64,000 bases of DNA from Sediminibacterium salmoneum NBRC 103935 (GTDB lineage Bacteria; Bacteroidota; Bacteroidia; Chitinophagales; Chitinophagaceae): NCBI RefSeq assembly GCF_000511175.1, contig NZ_KI866530.1:1892578-1956577 (forward strand). The letters run 5' to 3'. The position numbers were made by a program, and so were the translations under genes. Positions 56,770 through 64,000 of this stretch are shown here, piece after piece (the first letter of the stretch is position 1; each line of letters opens with the position of its first letter). The notes under the pieces are model-generated. The model saw only the letters and a program-made list of their open reading frames with translations, did not search any database and was not told where the DNA came from.

Positions 56770-57942
56770 TTATTTATAGTCCATCTCAGGATGCCTTTCG
56801 AAAGGATATTTTTCATTAAAAATATAACGGTAAGTTACCATCTGTCTGCTTTGCTTTCCTCCCAGGCTTTTGTAAATATTCACCATTTTAGGATTCCAGT
56901 CCCCAGCCCAGCCCATTTCGTACTGGAGATACCATCCCTTACCCTGCAACTGAAGGCCGGCAGCATAAATTAAGTAACTGTCTACTCCCAGGGCCTGGTA
57001 CTTGGGCACTACCCCAAAAGCCAAACCAGTTAATCGCTTATTGGTTCCCCTCCATTTCATCCACAACAACTGCAGTTTTTGCATTAGCCCAAACTGACCG
57101 TTGAAATATTTGAAATATTGATTCAGGTCTGGAATATTGATGAACATGGCTATTGGATCTTCTTTGTAATAGGCAAACCAAACCACTCTCTCGTCCATGA
57201 TGGGTTTCATTTTTTTGAAAAGCTTCACCACCTGCTCTTTCGTGATTTCTTTGGCCTCCCCATGCTGTGCCCAAGCTGCATTGTACACCGTTGCAAAATC
57301 TTCTGCATATTTTTCTAAATGACGAAGCTTTACATGTTTAACCGAATACCCGGGTTTTGCATTGAACTTTTCATACCGTTCCGGAAATTTCTCTGGAAGC
57401 GGATCGTCTACATTCATGTAGTAATAATACTGATTGTAATAGTTCTGAAATCCATATCCTTCAAATAATTCCTTGTAGTAGGAAGGATTATAAGACATGC
57501 CATACATGGGTTCCTGTTCAAATCCATCCACCATTAATCCCCACCATTTGTCTCTGTCTCCAAAATTAATGGGGCCATCCATGGCTTCCATTCCTTCAGA
57601 AATCAACCATTGCTTTGCAGTGTCAAACAATACATTTGCTGTTGCCTGATCGTTGATACAATCGAAAAAACCAATGCCACCGGTTTTAAAATCTGTTCCC
57701 TTATTAATATATTTTTCATTGGTGAATGCAGCAATTCTGCCAATAGGTTCGCCATTATCTGCAAAAGCAACCCAGCGTTTTGCCTTTCCCCATTTGAAGT
57801 TTTTGTTTTTGGAAGGATCAAATACTTCATTTACTTCGTTGTTTAAAGCACGGATATAGTTGGCATTCCCTGCATTCATCATGGCATTCACTTCAAGAAA
57901 GTCCCATGCTAATTGTGCATCCTTTACTTCTGCTACTTGCAT
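56770..57942 (-). CDS. GNAT-like protein of the YghO type
   Basis: Cytoplasmic protein of 390 residues. The N-terminal half has KWGKAKRWVAFADNGEPIGRIAAF, which resembles a GNAT acetyltransferase strand-helix unit, and the C-terminal half has LAFGVVPKYQALGVDSYLI, a recognisable acetyl-CoA-binding segment. This double-GNAT family (related to YghO) is widespread but uncharacterised. MDGPINFGDRDKWWGLMVDGF and YNPSYYKELFEGYGF are characteristic middle motifs. Substrate unknown. It starts 10 bases before the end of the L,D-transpeptidase gene's downstream side and ends 20 bases before dnaX. Confidence 0.8.
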   Translation of the reverse strand: MQVAEVKDAQLAWDFLEVNAMMNAGNANYIRALNNEVNEVFDPSKNKNFKWGKAKRWVAFADNGEPIGRIAAFTNEKYINKGTDFKTGGIGFFDCINDQATANVLFDTAKQWLISEGMEAMDGPINFGDRDKWWGLMVDGFEQEPMYGMSYNPSYYKELFEGYGFQNYYNQYYYYMNVDDPLPEKFPERYEKFNAKPGYSVKHVKLRHLEKYAEDFATVYNAAWAQHGEAKEITKEQVVKLFKKMKPIMDERVVWFAYYKEDPIAMFINIPDLNQYFKYFNGQFGLMQKLQLLWMKWRGTNKRLTGLAFGVVPKYQALGVDSYLIYAAGLQLQGKGWYLQYEMGWAGDWNPKMVNIYKSLGGKQSRQMVTYRYIFNEKYPFERHPEMDYK

Positions 57943-57952
57943 AATGAATAGT

Positions 57953-59554
57953 TTAAGGTTGAAATAATTTTATAGCCATCTTCTGATCGTGCTTATAGAT
58001 ATCTCTTCTGAAATGCAATTCTCCCGAGGCATCTACCCAGGAAGTAAAATACACCAGAAATACGGGAATTTTCTTTTTCAAGGTTACCCATTTTTCCTTT
58101 TCGAGATACATCAGACTATCAATGGCCGAGCTGGTATAGCTGGGTTGATCGCGCAAGAGAAACTCAGCAAATTTTTTGGGCTCTGCAATCCGAATACAAC
58201 CGTGGCTTAATCCTCTGTTGGTTTGTGTAAATAGATTTCGGTTGGGCGTATCGTGCAAATAAATATTATAGTTATTGGGGAATAAAAATTTTACTCTGCC
58301 CAATGCATTGTTTGCACCAGGCTTTTGTCTTATCTGCGGAAGCCCTTTTGCGTAACCAGTAACTTCCATATTGTGCTTGGCAATATAATTTCTGTTTCTG
58401 CTGATGGCTGGTAAGAGTTCTTTCCTAACAATGCTCTCTGGCACATTCCAGTAAGGACTAAATACCACAAACTGAAGATTGCCATTGAATATTACAGTAT
58501 TGTTAGCTTCGGAACCTACAATTACATTCATCTGCAGTATATTTTTTCCTTCCTCAAAAATACGCAGCCTGAATTCCGGAATGTTTACCAACACATAGGT
58601 ACTGTCTTGCATGGATGGCATCCATCTGGCTCTCTCCATATTGATAAGTAGCTGCTCCATTCTTTTCCGGATGGGTACGTTAAGGTCTTCTATCACTTTA
58701 TTGCCAATAATACCATCTACCTCTATGCCATGTCTTTCCTGAAATTTTTTAACAGCCAACACAAGACTTGTGTCAAAAAAATTATTATTTGTCATGTCAT
58801 CCCCCTGCAAAAAATGCAAGCGCTTTTTAATTCTAAGAATTAGCGTGCTGGAATCTCCGCTTCTGAGCGATTTTTTTACCCGGGGCAAAGAATCGGGCTG
58901 TTCAGTTTTTTGCATTTCAGCCAAACGAAACAACCATTTTTCCATTCTGGGATATTGCAGGCTTACCGGAGCAAGATTAACAAGCTCAGTTGCTTTTTTA
59001 TTAATCACTGAATCCAGCAGCGCGTGAAGATTCATTTTTTTTCTGGGTATATACCAGCCCAGATCAGCCAGCTGAATATTCGACCCTTTATACATTTTCT
59101 CAGCATACACAAAAAACTGTGCAGTGAACAACAATTCGGTATTCACCACCTCTCTATTCGCCACAATTTGCCTGGCTGTTTTATTTGCATATGCAGTATA
59201 TAAATTCTGAAACTGCTGGTTAAATAATGAACTATCGGACAATCTACTTATGTAGTCGTTTTGTAAATTGAAAAAGTGATGTGCCTGTTCGGATAAACCC
59301 GTAGAATCAAACCAGGCAAATTCAAAATTGCGATCGGTATAAAAGTCTGCTATTTGTTTGCTGAATGGCTTTACCCAATCATTTTCTTCAAAAAATAACT
59401 GCATGGCTGCGCTATCCAAAAAAAGGGGATTATAAGAAGTAGTAATGGTAATTGAACTGTCTCTGATGATTTCTTTTTCAGAAGCATTGTTCCAACCACA
59501 GGAAAAGCCCAGAAAAATCAGTAATCCCAATAATGAAAAAAAAGACGTACGCAT
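57953..59554 (-). CDS. L,D-transpeptidase lipoprotein (YcbB/LdtD type)
   Basis: Protein of 533 residues with a lipoprotein signal (SLLGLLIFLGFSC). A scaffold region is followed by a peptidoglycan-binding segment (KKRLHFLQGDD, then VDGIIGNKVIEDLN) and the YkuD catalytic domain with the nucleophile Cys in GLSHGCIRI (about residue 449). It should make 3-3 cross-links or attach groups to peptidoglycan. ATG 59554 is chosen since it opens the signal peptide; the TTG five codons upstream is less likely. Confidence 0.92.
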   Translation of the reverse strand: MRTSFFSLLGLLIFLGFSCGWNNASEKEIIRDSSITITTSYNPLFLDSAAMQLFFEENDWVKPFSKQIADFYTDRNFEFAWFDSTGLSEQAHHFFNLQNDYISRLSDSSLFNQQFQNLYTAYANKTARQIVANREVVNTELLFTAQFFVYAEKMYKGSNIQLADLGWYIPRKKMNLHALLDSVINKKATELVNLAPVSLQYPRMEKWLFRLAEMQKTEQPDSLPRVKKSLRSGDSSTLILRIKKRLHFLQGDDMTNNNFFDTSLVLAVKKFQERHGIEVDGIIGNKVIEDLNVPIRKRMEQLLINMERARWMPSMQDSTYVLVNIPEFRLRIFEEGKNILQMNVIVGSEANNTVIFNGNLQFVVFSPYWNVPESIVRKELLPAISRNRNYIAKHNMEVTGYAKGLPQIRQKPGANNALGRVKFLFPNNYNIYLHDTPNRNLFTQTNRGLSHGCIRIAEPKKFAEFLLRDQPSYTSSAIDSLMYLEKEKWVTLKKKIPVFLVYFTSWVDASGELHFRRDIYKHDQKMAIKLFQP

Positions 59555-59581
59555 GCTGCTAAGATACAATATGTAACAAGA

Positions 59582-60283
59582 TTAGCGATGCTGCAAAAGC
59601 ACAGCTGCTGCGATTCCTGCAGTTTCTGTTCTCAAACGTGTTACACCCAGATTAATCATTGTGGCACCTGCTTTTTCAGCCATTAAAATTTCGGCAGGTG
59701 AAAAATCACCTTCTGGTCCAATTAACAATAAAGCTGGTTTGCTTTTATCAATTGATTGAATCAGCTGCTTTGGACCATTTTCACAGTGAGCCATTAAAAG
59801 ATGACCCTCAAAAGGTTGTTGAATCAGTATTTTAAATTCAACAGGTTCATGTAAAACAGGCTTGAATACCTGCTTACTTTGCAGCATAGCTGAAACCAGA
59901 ATATGCTCCCAGCGTTCTTTTTTAAAATGTGTTCTTTCCGTTCTTTCTGCAATCAGGGGGTAAAATGCGTCAATCCCGATTTCTGTTGCTTTTTCCAGAA
60001 ACCACTCCATTCGGGCCGCATTCTTAACAAAAGATATAGCAATACTATTTTGTGGATTAGTTCTGCTCTCCTGTTTATGATCAAACAACTGAACAACCGT
60101 CTTTTTTTTATCCGCAGAAACCAGTTTGCCGATACAGGACAAACCAAGTCCATTTGTTAAAGAGATGGATTCACCAGGTTGCATACGCAAAACCACACTG
60201 CAATGCTTACTGGACTCTTCGGAAAGTGTAAATAATCCGGGAGTTACAGGTAAATCGGCTTCATAAAAAAAAGGAATGTCCAT
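59582..60283 (-). CDS. rsmE: 16S rRNA (uracil1498-N3)-methyltransferase
   Basis: SPOUT methyltransferase of 233 residues that modifies U1498 in 16S rRNA. It shows FVKNAARMEWFLEKATEIGIDAFYP-like helix region (MEWFLEKATEIG), the SERTERTHFKKERWEHIL-like segment (here IAERTERTHFKKERW), and the C-terminal knot with LLIGPEGDFSPAEI and LGVTRLRTETAGIAA. All elements are present and the length is normal. It lies between dnaB and the L,D-transpeptidase gene on the same strand. Confidence 0.95.
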   Translation of the reverse strand: MDIPFFYEADLPVTPGLFTLSEESSKHCSVVLRMQPGESISLTNGLGLSCIGKLVSADKKKTVVQLFDHKQESRTNPQNSIAISFVKNAARMEWFLEKATEIGIDAFYPLIAERTERTHFKKERWEHILVSAMLQSKQVFKPVLHEPVEFKILIQQPFEGHLLMAHCENGPKQLIQSIDKSKPALLLIGPEGDFSPAEILMAEKAGATMINLGVTRLRTETAGIAAAVLLQHR

Positions 60284-60303
60284 AAAACTTATCAGAAGAA
60301 TTC

Positions 60304-61860
60304 TTAAAAAGGAGTACCATCATCAAATCCCTCATCAAAATCACTGGATTGATTCATCTTACTTCCTTTCTGAATAAAGAAAGCCGTTTCACCATTACCC
60401 TGACTCATAGAACCGGGCTGAATAGGTTTCCAGTTTCCGGGGCCTGGCTCGGCATCCATTTCTTCAAATTTCTGTATTTCCAGTTTGGCTCTCAGCTTAA
60501 TGGTTTCCAGTGAACCGTTTCTATGCTTGGCTATTCGAATATGGGTTTCACCATTGGTGGGTTCTCCCATTTCATTGGTGTTATTCTCATAGTATTCAGG
60601 ACGATAAATAAACATTACCATGTCAGCATCCTGTTCAATGGCACCCGATTCACGAAGGTCACTCAATTGAGGCATTTTGCTTTCCTTACGTGTTTCTACC
60701 GCACGACTCAACTGACTCAGGGCAATGATGGGCACTTTCAATTCTTTTGCCAGCGACTTCAGGTTTCTGGAGATACTACTGATCTCCTGCTCTCTGTTTC
60801 CTCCTTTATCGTTACTGCCGCTCATCAACTGCAGATAGTCAATGATAATGATACCCACCTGGTGTTTGTTAACCATTCTACGGGCTTTGGCTCTGAATTC
60901 AAAAATATTCAGGGCTGCAGTATCGTCAATATACAAAGGTGCGTTCTCTAATTTCTTTATGCCCTTGCTATGTAATTGCTGGTATTCATGATCCTCCAGT
61001 TTACCCCGGCTGATCTTCTCCATTTTAATTTCACTCTCTGCACTCAGAATACGCTGAACCAATTGTGCAGCACTCATTTCCAGTGAAAAGAATCCAACAC
61101 CAATTGGCTTTGTTGGATGCAAGGCTGCGTTACGGGCAAGGTTCAGGGCAAATGCAGTTTTACCCACAGAAGGACGTGCAGCCAGGATGATTAAATCGGT
61201 GGGTTGCCATCCATATGTAATTCTATCCAGGGATGAAAATCCACTGGGCACTCCGGAAATTTCATCTGTCTTGGTTCTGAGCTCATCAATACGGGTAATG
61301 GCTTCAATTAAAACTCCGCCAATGTCTTCAAAGTTTTTCTTTAAATAGTTATTGGTGATATTGAACATTTTGGTTTCGGACTCGTCCAGTAAATCAAATA
61401 CATCTGTACCTTCCTCGTACGCGTCCCCAATAATTTCACCACTTATTTTAATGAGTTCTCTCTGAATAAATTTTTGTAAAACAATTCTGGCGTGTGCATC
61501 AATATTAGCAGTAGATACAACAGAATTGGTGAGTTTGGTAACATAATAAGGGCCTCCTACCAAATCGAGTTTGCCCTGCATTTTCAATTCTTCAACAACT
61601 GTCAGAATATCAATGGGAGTAGATTTTTGCTGCAGGCTTTGCATAGCCAGGAATATGTACTGGTGTGCATCCACATAAAAACATTCGGGTTTAATAATTT
61701 CCGATACGGTGTCAAACGCACTTTTCTCCAGCATCAATGCCCCCAGAATGGCTTCTTCCAATTCCTTTGCCTGGGGCGGCACTTTACCATACACCATGGT
61801 ACTTAAATCAATAGCGGGCTTTCTTCTTTTTCTGTCTTTATTTAAACCGGTAATCTCCAT
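60304..61860 (-). CDS. dnaB: Replicative DNA helicase DnaB
   Basis: Hexameric helicase of 518 residues. An N-terminal domain (PPQAKELEEAILGALMLEKSAFD) is followed by the RecA-like motor: Walker A AARPSVGKTAFALNLARN (about residue 232), IIIDYLQLMSG (Walker B) and LSQLSRAVE, DLRESGAIEQDADMV. There is no intein. The C-terminal tail is polar and ends in DDGTPF. The upstream gap of 360 bases holds a perfect DnaA-type box. Confidence 0.96.
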   Translation of the reverse strand: MEITGLNKDRKRRKPAIDLSTMVYGKVPPQAKELEEAILGALMLEKSAFDTVSEIIKPECFYVDAHQYIFLAMQSLQQKSTPIDILTVVEELKMQGKLDLVGGPYYVTKLTNSVVSTANIDAHARIVLQKFIQRELIKISGEIIGDAYEEGTDVFDLLDESETKMFNITNNYLKKNFEDIGGVLIEAITRIDELRTKTDEISGVPSGFSSLDRITYGWQPTDLIILAARPSVGKTAFALNLARNAALHPTKPIGVGFFSLEMSAAQLVQRILSAESEIKMEKISRGKLEDHEYQQLHSKGIKKLENAPLYIDDTAALNIFEFRAKARRMVNKHQVGIIIIDYLQLMSGSNDKGGNREQEISSISRNLKSLAKELKVPIIALSQLSRAVETRKESKMPQLSDLRESGAIEQDADMVMFIYRPEYYENNTNEMGEPTNGETHIRIAKHRNGSLETIKLRAKLEIQKFEEMDAEPGPGNWKPIQPGSMSQGNGETAFFIQKGSKMNQSSDFDEGFDDGTPF

Positions 61861-62007
61861 GATACTTTCTTAATCGATGATCAATCCAATGCTTCCTGCT
61901 ATGTTAACGAATGGTTAACTGAGTAAGAAGGGGGAGCGAATATATGGCTAAGCGCTATCTGTTAAAAATTTTTTCCGCTTCTCTTTATTCCACAATGAAT
62001 CCTCAGC

Positions 62008-62016
62008 TTATCCACA
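62008..62016 (+). promoter_or_regulatory. DnaA box (TTATCCACA)
   Basis: A perfect match to the DnaA consensus, located 148 bases upstream of dnaB. It may regulate dnaB, or mark an origin element. A single strong box is not enough for an origin call. Confidence 0.45.
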
Positions 62017-62161
62017 GCTAAACCAGCGCTATTAACACAAATTACTATGGTTATCCCCCATTTGCAAAAGTTTTCCTCTTTTATTTGAAGAAATTAACAG
62101 AACCTCGTTAACAAAGAAATTTCCCGGAAATCAGGTCAATTTCAATCAAATGAACTAAGTA

Positions 62162-62196
62162 CCAATTGCAATTGGGTAAAACTTATTCTAACTTTA
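62162..62196 (+). promoter_or_regulatory. Promoter with overlapping palindrome before the hemerythrin fusion gene
   Basis: A perfect 14-base palindrome CCAATTGCAATTGG (62162-62175) contains a TTG (62166-62168). After 20 bases follows TAACTTTA (62189-62196), a -7 element with one mismatch to TAnnTTTG. The spacing fits the phylum, and a repressor on the palindrome would block the -33. Confidence 0.5.
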
Positions 62197-62220
62197 ATAG
62201 AACCAGCAACACAACTAAAT

Positions 62221-63021
62221 ATGAAACAGTCCTATTCTTATGATACGGTAAGCGAAGCCATTAATGACCTTACAAAACGGGGATATACACACGACTTCAA
62301 TATTCATGAGGAAGAGCAATGTCTGATATGTAATCATACGGGGATACAACTATCTCCGGATGATTTTGAAATTACCGAAGTGTATCGGTTTGAAGGAGAA
62401 ACCGATCCAGCAGACGAAATGATTCTTTATGCTATTGCTTCTACAAGACATTTAAACGAAACCGCAAATAAGCCAGTAAAAGGTATTTTGCTTAATGCCT
62501 ATGGAATGTATGCGGATGCAGATGTATCAGTAATTGCAGAAAAACTAAAGAAAAGTGCATCCCCTTTACAACCTATCAAAAGAGCTGAATACCTGAAAGA
62601 TATAAGCCGTGAACACCATCAGGGATTACTGCTTTGCTGGAAAATAAAGAGAGGGCTAACCCAAAAAATACCGGTTGAAAGAATAAAAGCCTATGCAGAC
62701 TGGTTTTATGATTCTTATCTTTCTATTCACTTTAGAATAGAAGAAGAAAGTATTTTCCCCATATTGGGTATGCAACATCCATTGATTGTTAAAGCAATGG
62801 AAGAACACCATGCATTGAGAAACCTTTTTAATAAAGAAACCGAATTAGAAAACTCGCTCAGGCAAATTATGGTTGATTTAGACAGTCATATAAGATTTGA
62901 AGAACGAGTCCTTTTTAATCAAATTCAGGAAAATGCAAAGGAAGAACAGATAGAACAAATGAATCAACACCATAATAGCAAGCCTTTTGTTGAAAACAGC
63001 AAGGATCCATTTTGGCTCTGA
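62221..63021 (+). CDS. Fusion of a small PRPP-synthetase-like domain and a hemerythrin domain
   Basis: Cytoplasmic protein of 266 residues. Residues 1-110 match the small family usually named phosphoribosylpyrophosphate synthetase in Bacteroidota (YDTVSEAINDLTKRGYTHDF, EITEVYRFEGETDPADE, GILLNAYGMYAD); it has a CLIC pair near residue 35 and lacks any PRPP-synthetase catalytic site. Residues 125-250 are a hemerythrin HHE domain with REHHQGLLL, HFRIEEESIFP, EEHHALRNLF and DSHIRFEERVLF, which supply the di-iron His and Glu ligands. It could bind O2, NO or iron. The stand-alone forms of both parts are common; this join is less usual. Confidence 0.85.
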   Translation: MKQSYSYDTVSEAINDLTKRGYTHDFNIHEEEQCLICNHTGIQLSPDDFEITEVYRFEGETDPADEMILYAIASTRHLNETANKPVKGILLNAYGMYADADVSVIAEKLKKSASPLQPIKRAEYLKDISREHHQGLLLCWKIKRGLTQKIPVERIKAYADWFYDSYLSIHFRIEEESIFPILGMQHPLIVKAMEEHHALRNLFNKETELENSLRQIMVDLDSHIRFEERVLFNQIQENAKEEQIEQMNQHHNSKPFVENSKDPFWL

Positions 63022-63070
63022 GGGGTATTGCTGAATACCTTAATTTCGCGTTTTAATTATCGTTGATACC

Positions 63071-63960
63071 ATGACCATCAGTTATAACTGGCTTTGCGAA
63101 TATTTACCAGAAGCTATAGAACCCGCCCAATTATCTAAAATATTAACTTCCATTGGTTTAGAAGTAGAAAGCCTTGAACGCTTCGAAAAAGTGAAGGGGG
63201 GATTACAAGGCGTGGTAATTGGAGAAGTGTTAACCTGTGAGCAGCACCCCAATGCAGACAAGCTGAAATTAACTACCATCAATATTGGAACGGACACCCC
63301 ATTAAAAGTGGTATGTGGAGCATCGAATGTTGCTGCCGGACAGAAAGTAGCCGTGGCAACCATTGGCGCTACCATTTATCCAATAAACGGCGAGCCCATG
63401 ACCATGAAAGCTGCCAAAATAAGAGGGGAAGAAAGCCAGGGAATGATTTGTGCAGAAGATGAACTGGGTCTGGGTTACAGTCACGATGGCATCATGGTTT
63501 TGCCATCAGATCTGGTACCAGGCACTCCAGCTGCAGCCTATTTTAAACCTTATAGCGATAACGTTTTCGAGATTGGTTTAACCCCCAACCGAATGGACGC
63601 CATGAGCCATTTGGGAGTTGCCAGAGATGTGGCTGCTTATTTAACACATCACCAGAAAGAAACCCGTGTTAAACAACCTTACAGCAACGGATTCAAGGCA
63701 GATAACCAGGATGCACCTGTAAAAGTTACCATTGAAAATACGACAGATTGTCTGCGATATGCCGGAGTAACCATTACGGGAGTTACGGTTGCTCCATCAC
63801 CTGAATGGCTGGTAAATAAACTAACTGCCATTGGTGTAAGAAGCATTAATAATATAGTAGACATCACAAACTATATTTTACATGAAACCGGCCAACCATT
63901 ACATGCTTTTGATTTAAATGCAGTAACCGGCAATGAAATCATTGTAAAAAATCAATCAAT
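63071..63960 (+). CDS. pheT: Phenylalanine--tRNA ligase beta subunit, N-terminal part, cut by a linker artefact
   Basis: The first 296 codons of PheT (normal length about 800). It has SYNWLCEYLP and the tRNA-binding OB domain (IGEVLTCEQHPNADKLKLT, about residues 45-63), then VAAGQKVAVATIGA, the B1/B3 region with GLTPNRMDAMSHLGVARDVAAYL, and TDYILHETGQPLHAFD-like sequence (here ITNYILHETGQPLHAFD). The frame runs to about 63960 and then enters foreign linker sequence that adds a false stop (63965-63967). The gene itself is presumably intact in the organism. Confidence 0.93.
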
Positions 63961-63997
63961 CGTATAACTTCGTATAATGTATGCTATACGAAGTTAT
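63960..63997 (+). other. loxP site in 454 paired-end linker context (assembly artefact)
   Basis: Two perfect 13-base arms (ATAACTTCGTATA and TATACGAAGTTAT) flank the 8-base core ATGTATGC at 63964-63997, preceded by TCGT, as in the known 454 Titanium paired-end circularisation linker. A bacterial genome should not contain this, and it abruptly breaks pheT. Confidence 0.95.
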
Positions 63998-64000
63998 GCA

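Larger units (their letters stand above)
61861..62220. other. 360-base intergenic region between divergent dnaB and the hemerythrin fusion gene
   Basis: AT-rich region with no ORF. It holds one perfect DnaA box (TTATCCACA at 62008-62016), a weak second match (TTATCCCCC at 62051-62059), three GTTAAC hexamers (61903, 61914 and 62107), and, near the right edge, a 14-base perfect palindrome and a promoter. It probably carries the dnaB promoter on the minus strand and that of the fusion gene on the plus strand. Confidence 0.6.

Noticed and set aside
61861..62220. A chromosomal origin
   Set aside because: Only one perfect DnaA box is present, and no dnaA, gidA or clear unwinding element is seen.
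63964..63997. A natural Cre/loxP or P1-type recombination site
   Set aside because: No phage or recombinase gene is near, and the TCGT context fits the 454 linker.
1..64000. CRISPR arrays, tRNA, rRNA and insertion sequences
   Set aside because: No regular spaced repeats, no cloverleaf-like sequence and no transposase frame could be found by eye.

Overview
This window is a stretch of a Bacteroidota chromosome, most likely from the Chitinophagaceae/Sediminibacterium-like part of the phylum (family level is inference). Evidence: type IX secretion and gliding proteins (PorT, a PorP/SprF protein); a short primary sigma factor without region 1.1; several near-leaderless promoters with the TAnnTTTG -7 element; menaquinone methyltransferase next to porT; BshA for bacillithiol; a TonB-dependent receptor; and DUF5916, BNR-repeat and EI24 proteins typical of the phylum. 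Coding density is high, and almost everything is housekeeping or core metabolism. I see no rRNA, tRNA, CRISPR array, insertion sequence or prophage.

Layout. 0-8 kb: the end of a PstS-like binding lipoprotein, hisS, a thiolase divergent from rlmN, two overlapping pseudouridine synthase genes, and an amidohydrolase. 8-14 kb: a minus-strand run of rpoD, ffh, rpsP, (terminator), rimM, dinB and a 1-Cys peroxiredoxin. 14-24 kb: an LptF/G permease, an exported superoxide dismutase, OsmC, a frameshifted glycosyltransferase, a CDF transporter, an M20 dipeptidase, an S4 protein, trmD and a DUF5916 protein. 24-36 kb: a BNR-repeat protein, a PAS protein with a lone histidine-kinase dimerisation helix, adenine deaminase, upp, a PorP/SprF protein, an EI24 protein, an RsmI-like methylase, and an M28 peptidase broken by an in-frame amber codon. 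36-46.5 kb: bshA, a class III aminotransferase, a gamma-carbonic-anhydrase-like protein, rsgA, ubiE-porT, dihydroorotase, a small MutS-like ATPase, and a nitrilase beside a flavin amine oxidase. 46.6-48 kb: an AT-rich islet with two unknown exported proteins. 48-64 kb: YifB/ComM, a phosphoesterase/beta-propeller fusion, a CDGSH protein, a TonB receptor divergent from a DtxR-type repressor around a palindromic operator, dnaX, an L,D-transpeptidase, rsmE, dnaB, a hemerythrin fusion protein, and the start of pheT.

The main points for a second look are these. (1) The window ends in a perfect loxP sequence in the context of the 454 Titanium paired-end linker, which cuts pheT: this is an assembly artefact. 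(2) dnaX is split at a run of nine A residues exactly at the gamma/tau boundary. This could be programmed slippage, as in Thermus and E. coli dnaX, or a 454 homopolymer error, and the linker makes the second explanation a serious one. (3) A glycosyltransferase gene is also shifted at an A7 run. (4) The M28 peptidase has a TGG-to-TAG-type stop. (5) A compact metal-responsive module (TonB receptor, DtxR/MntR-like repressor, palindrome) and a hemerythrin fusion with its own palindrome-overlapped promoter are the best regulatory candidates. I did not find a convincing wholly new multi-gene system.
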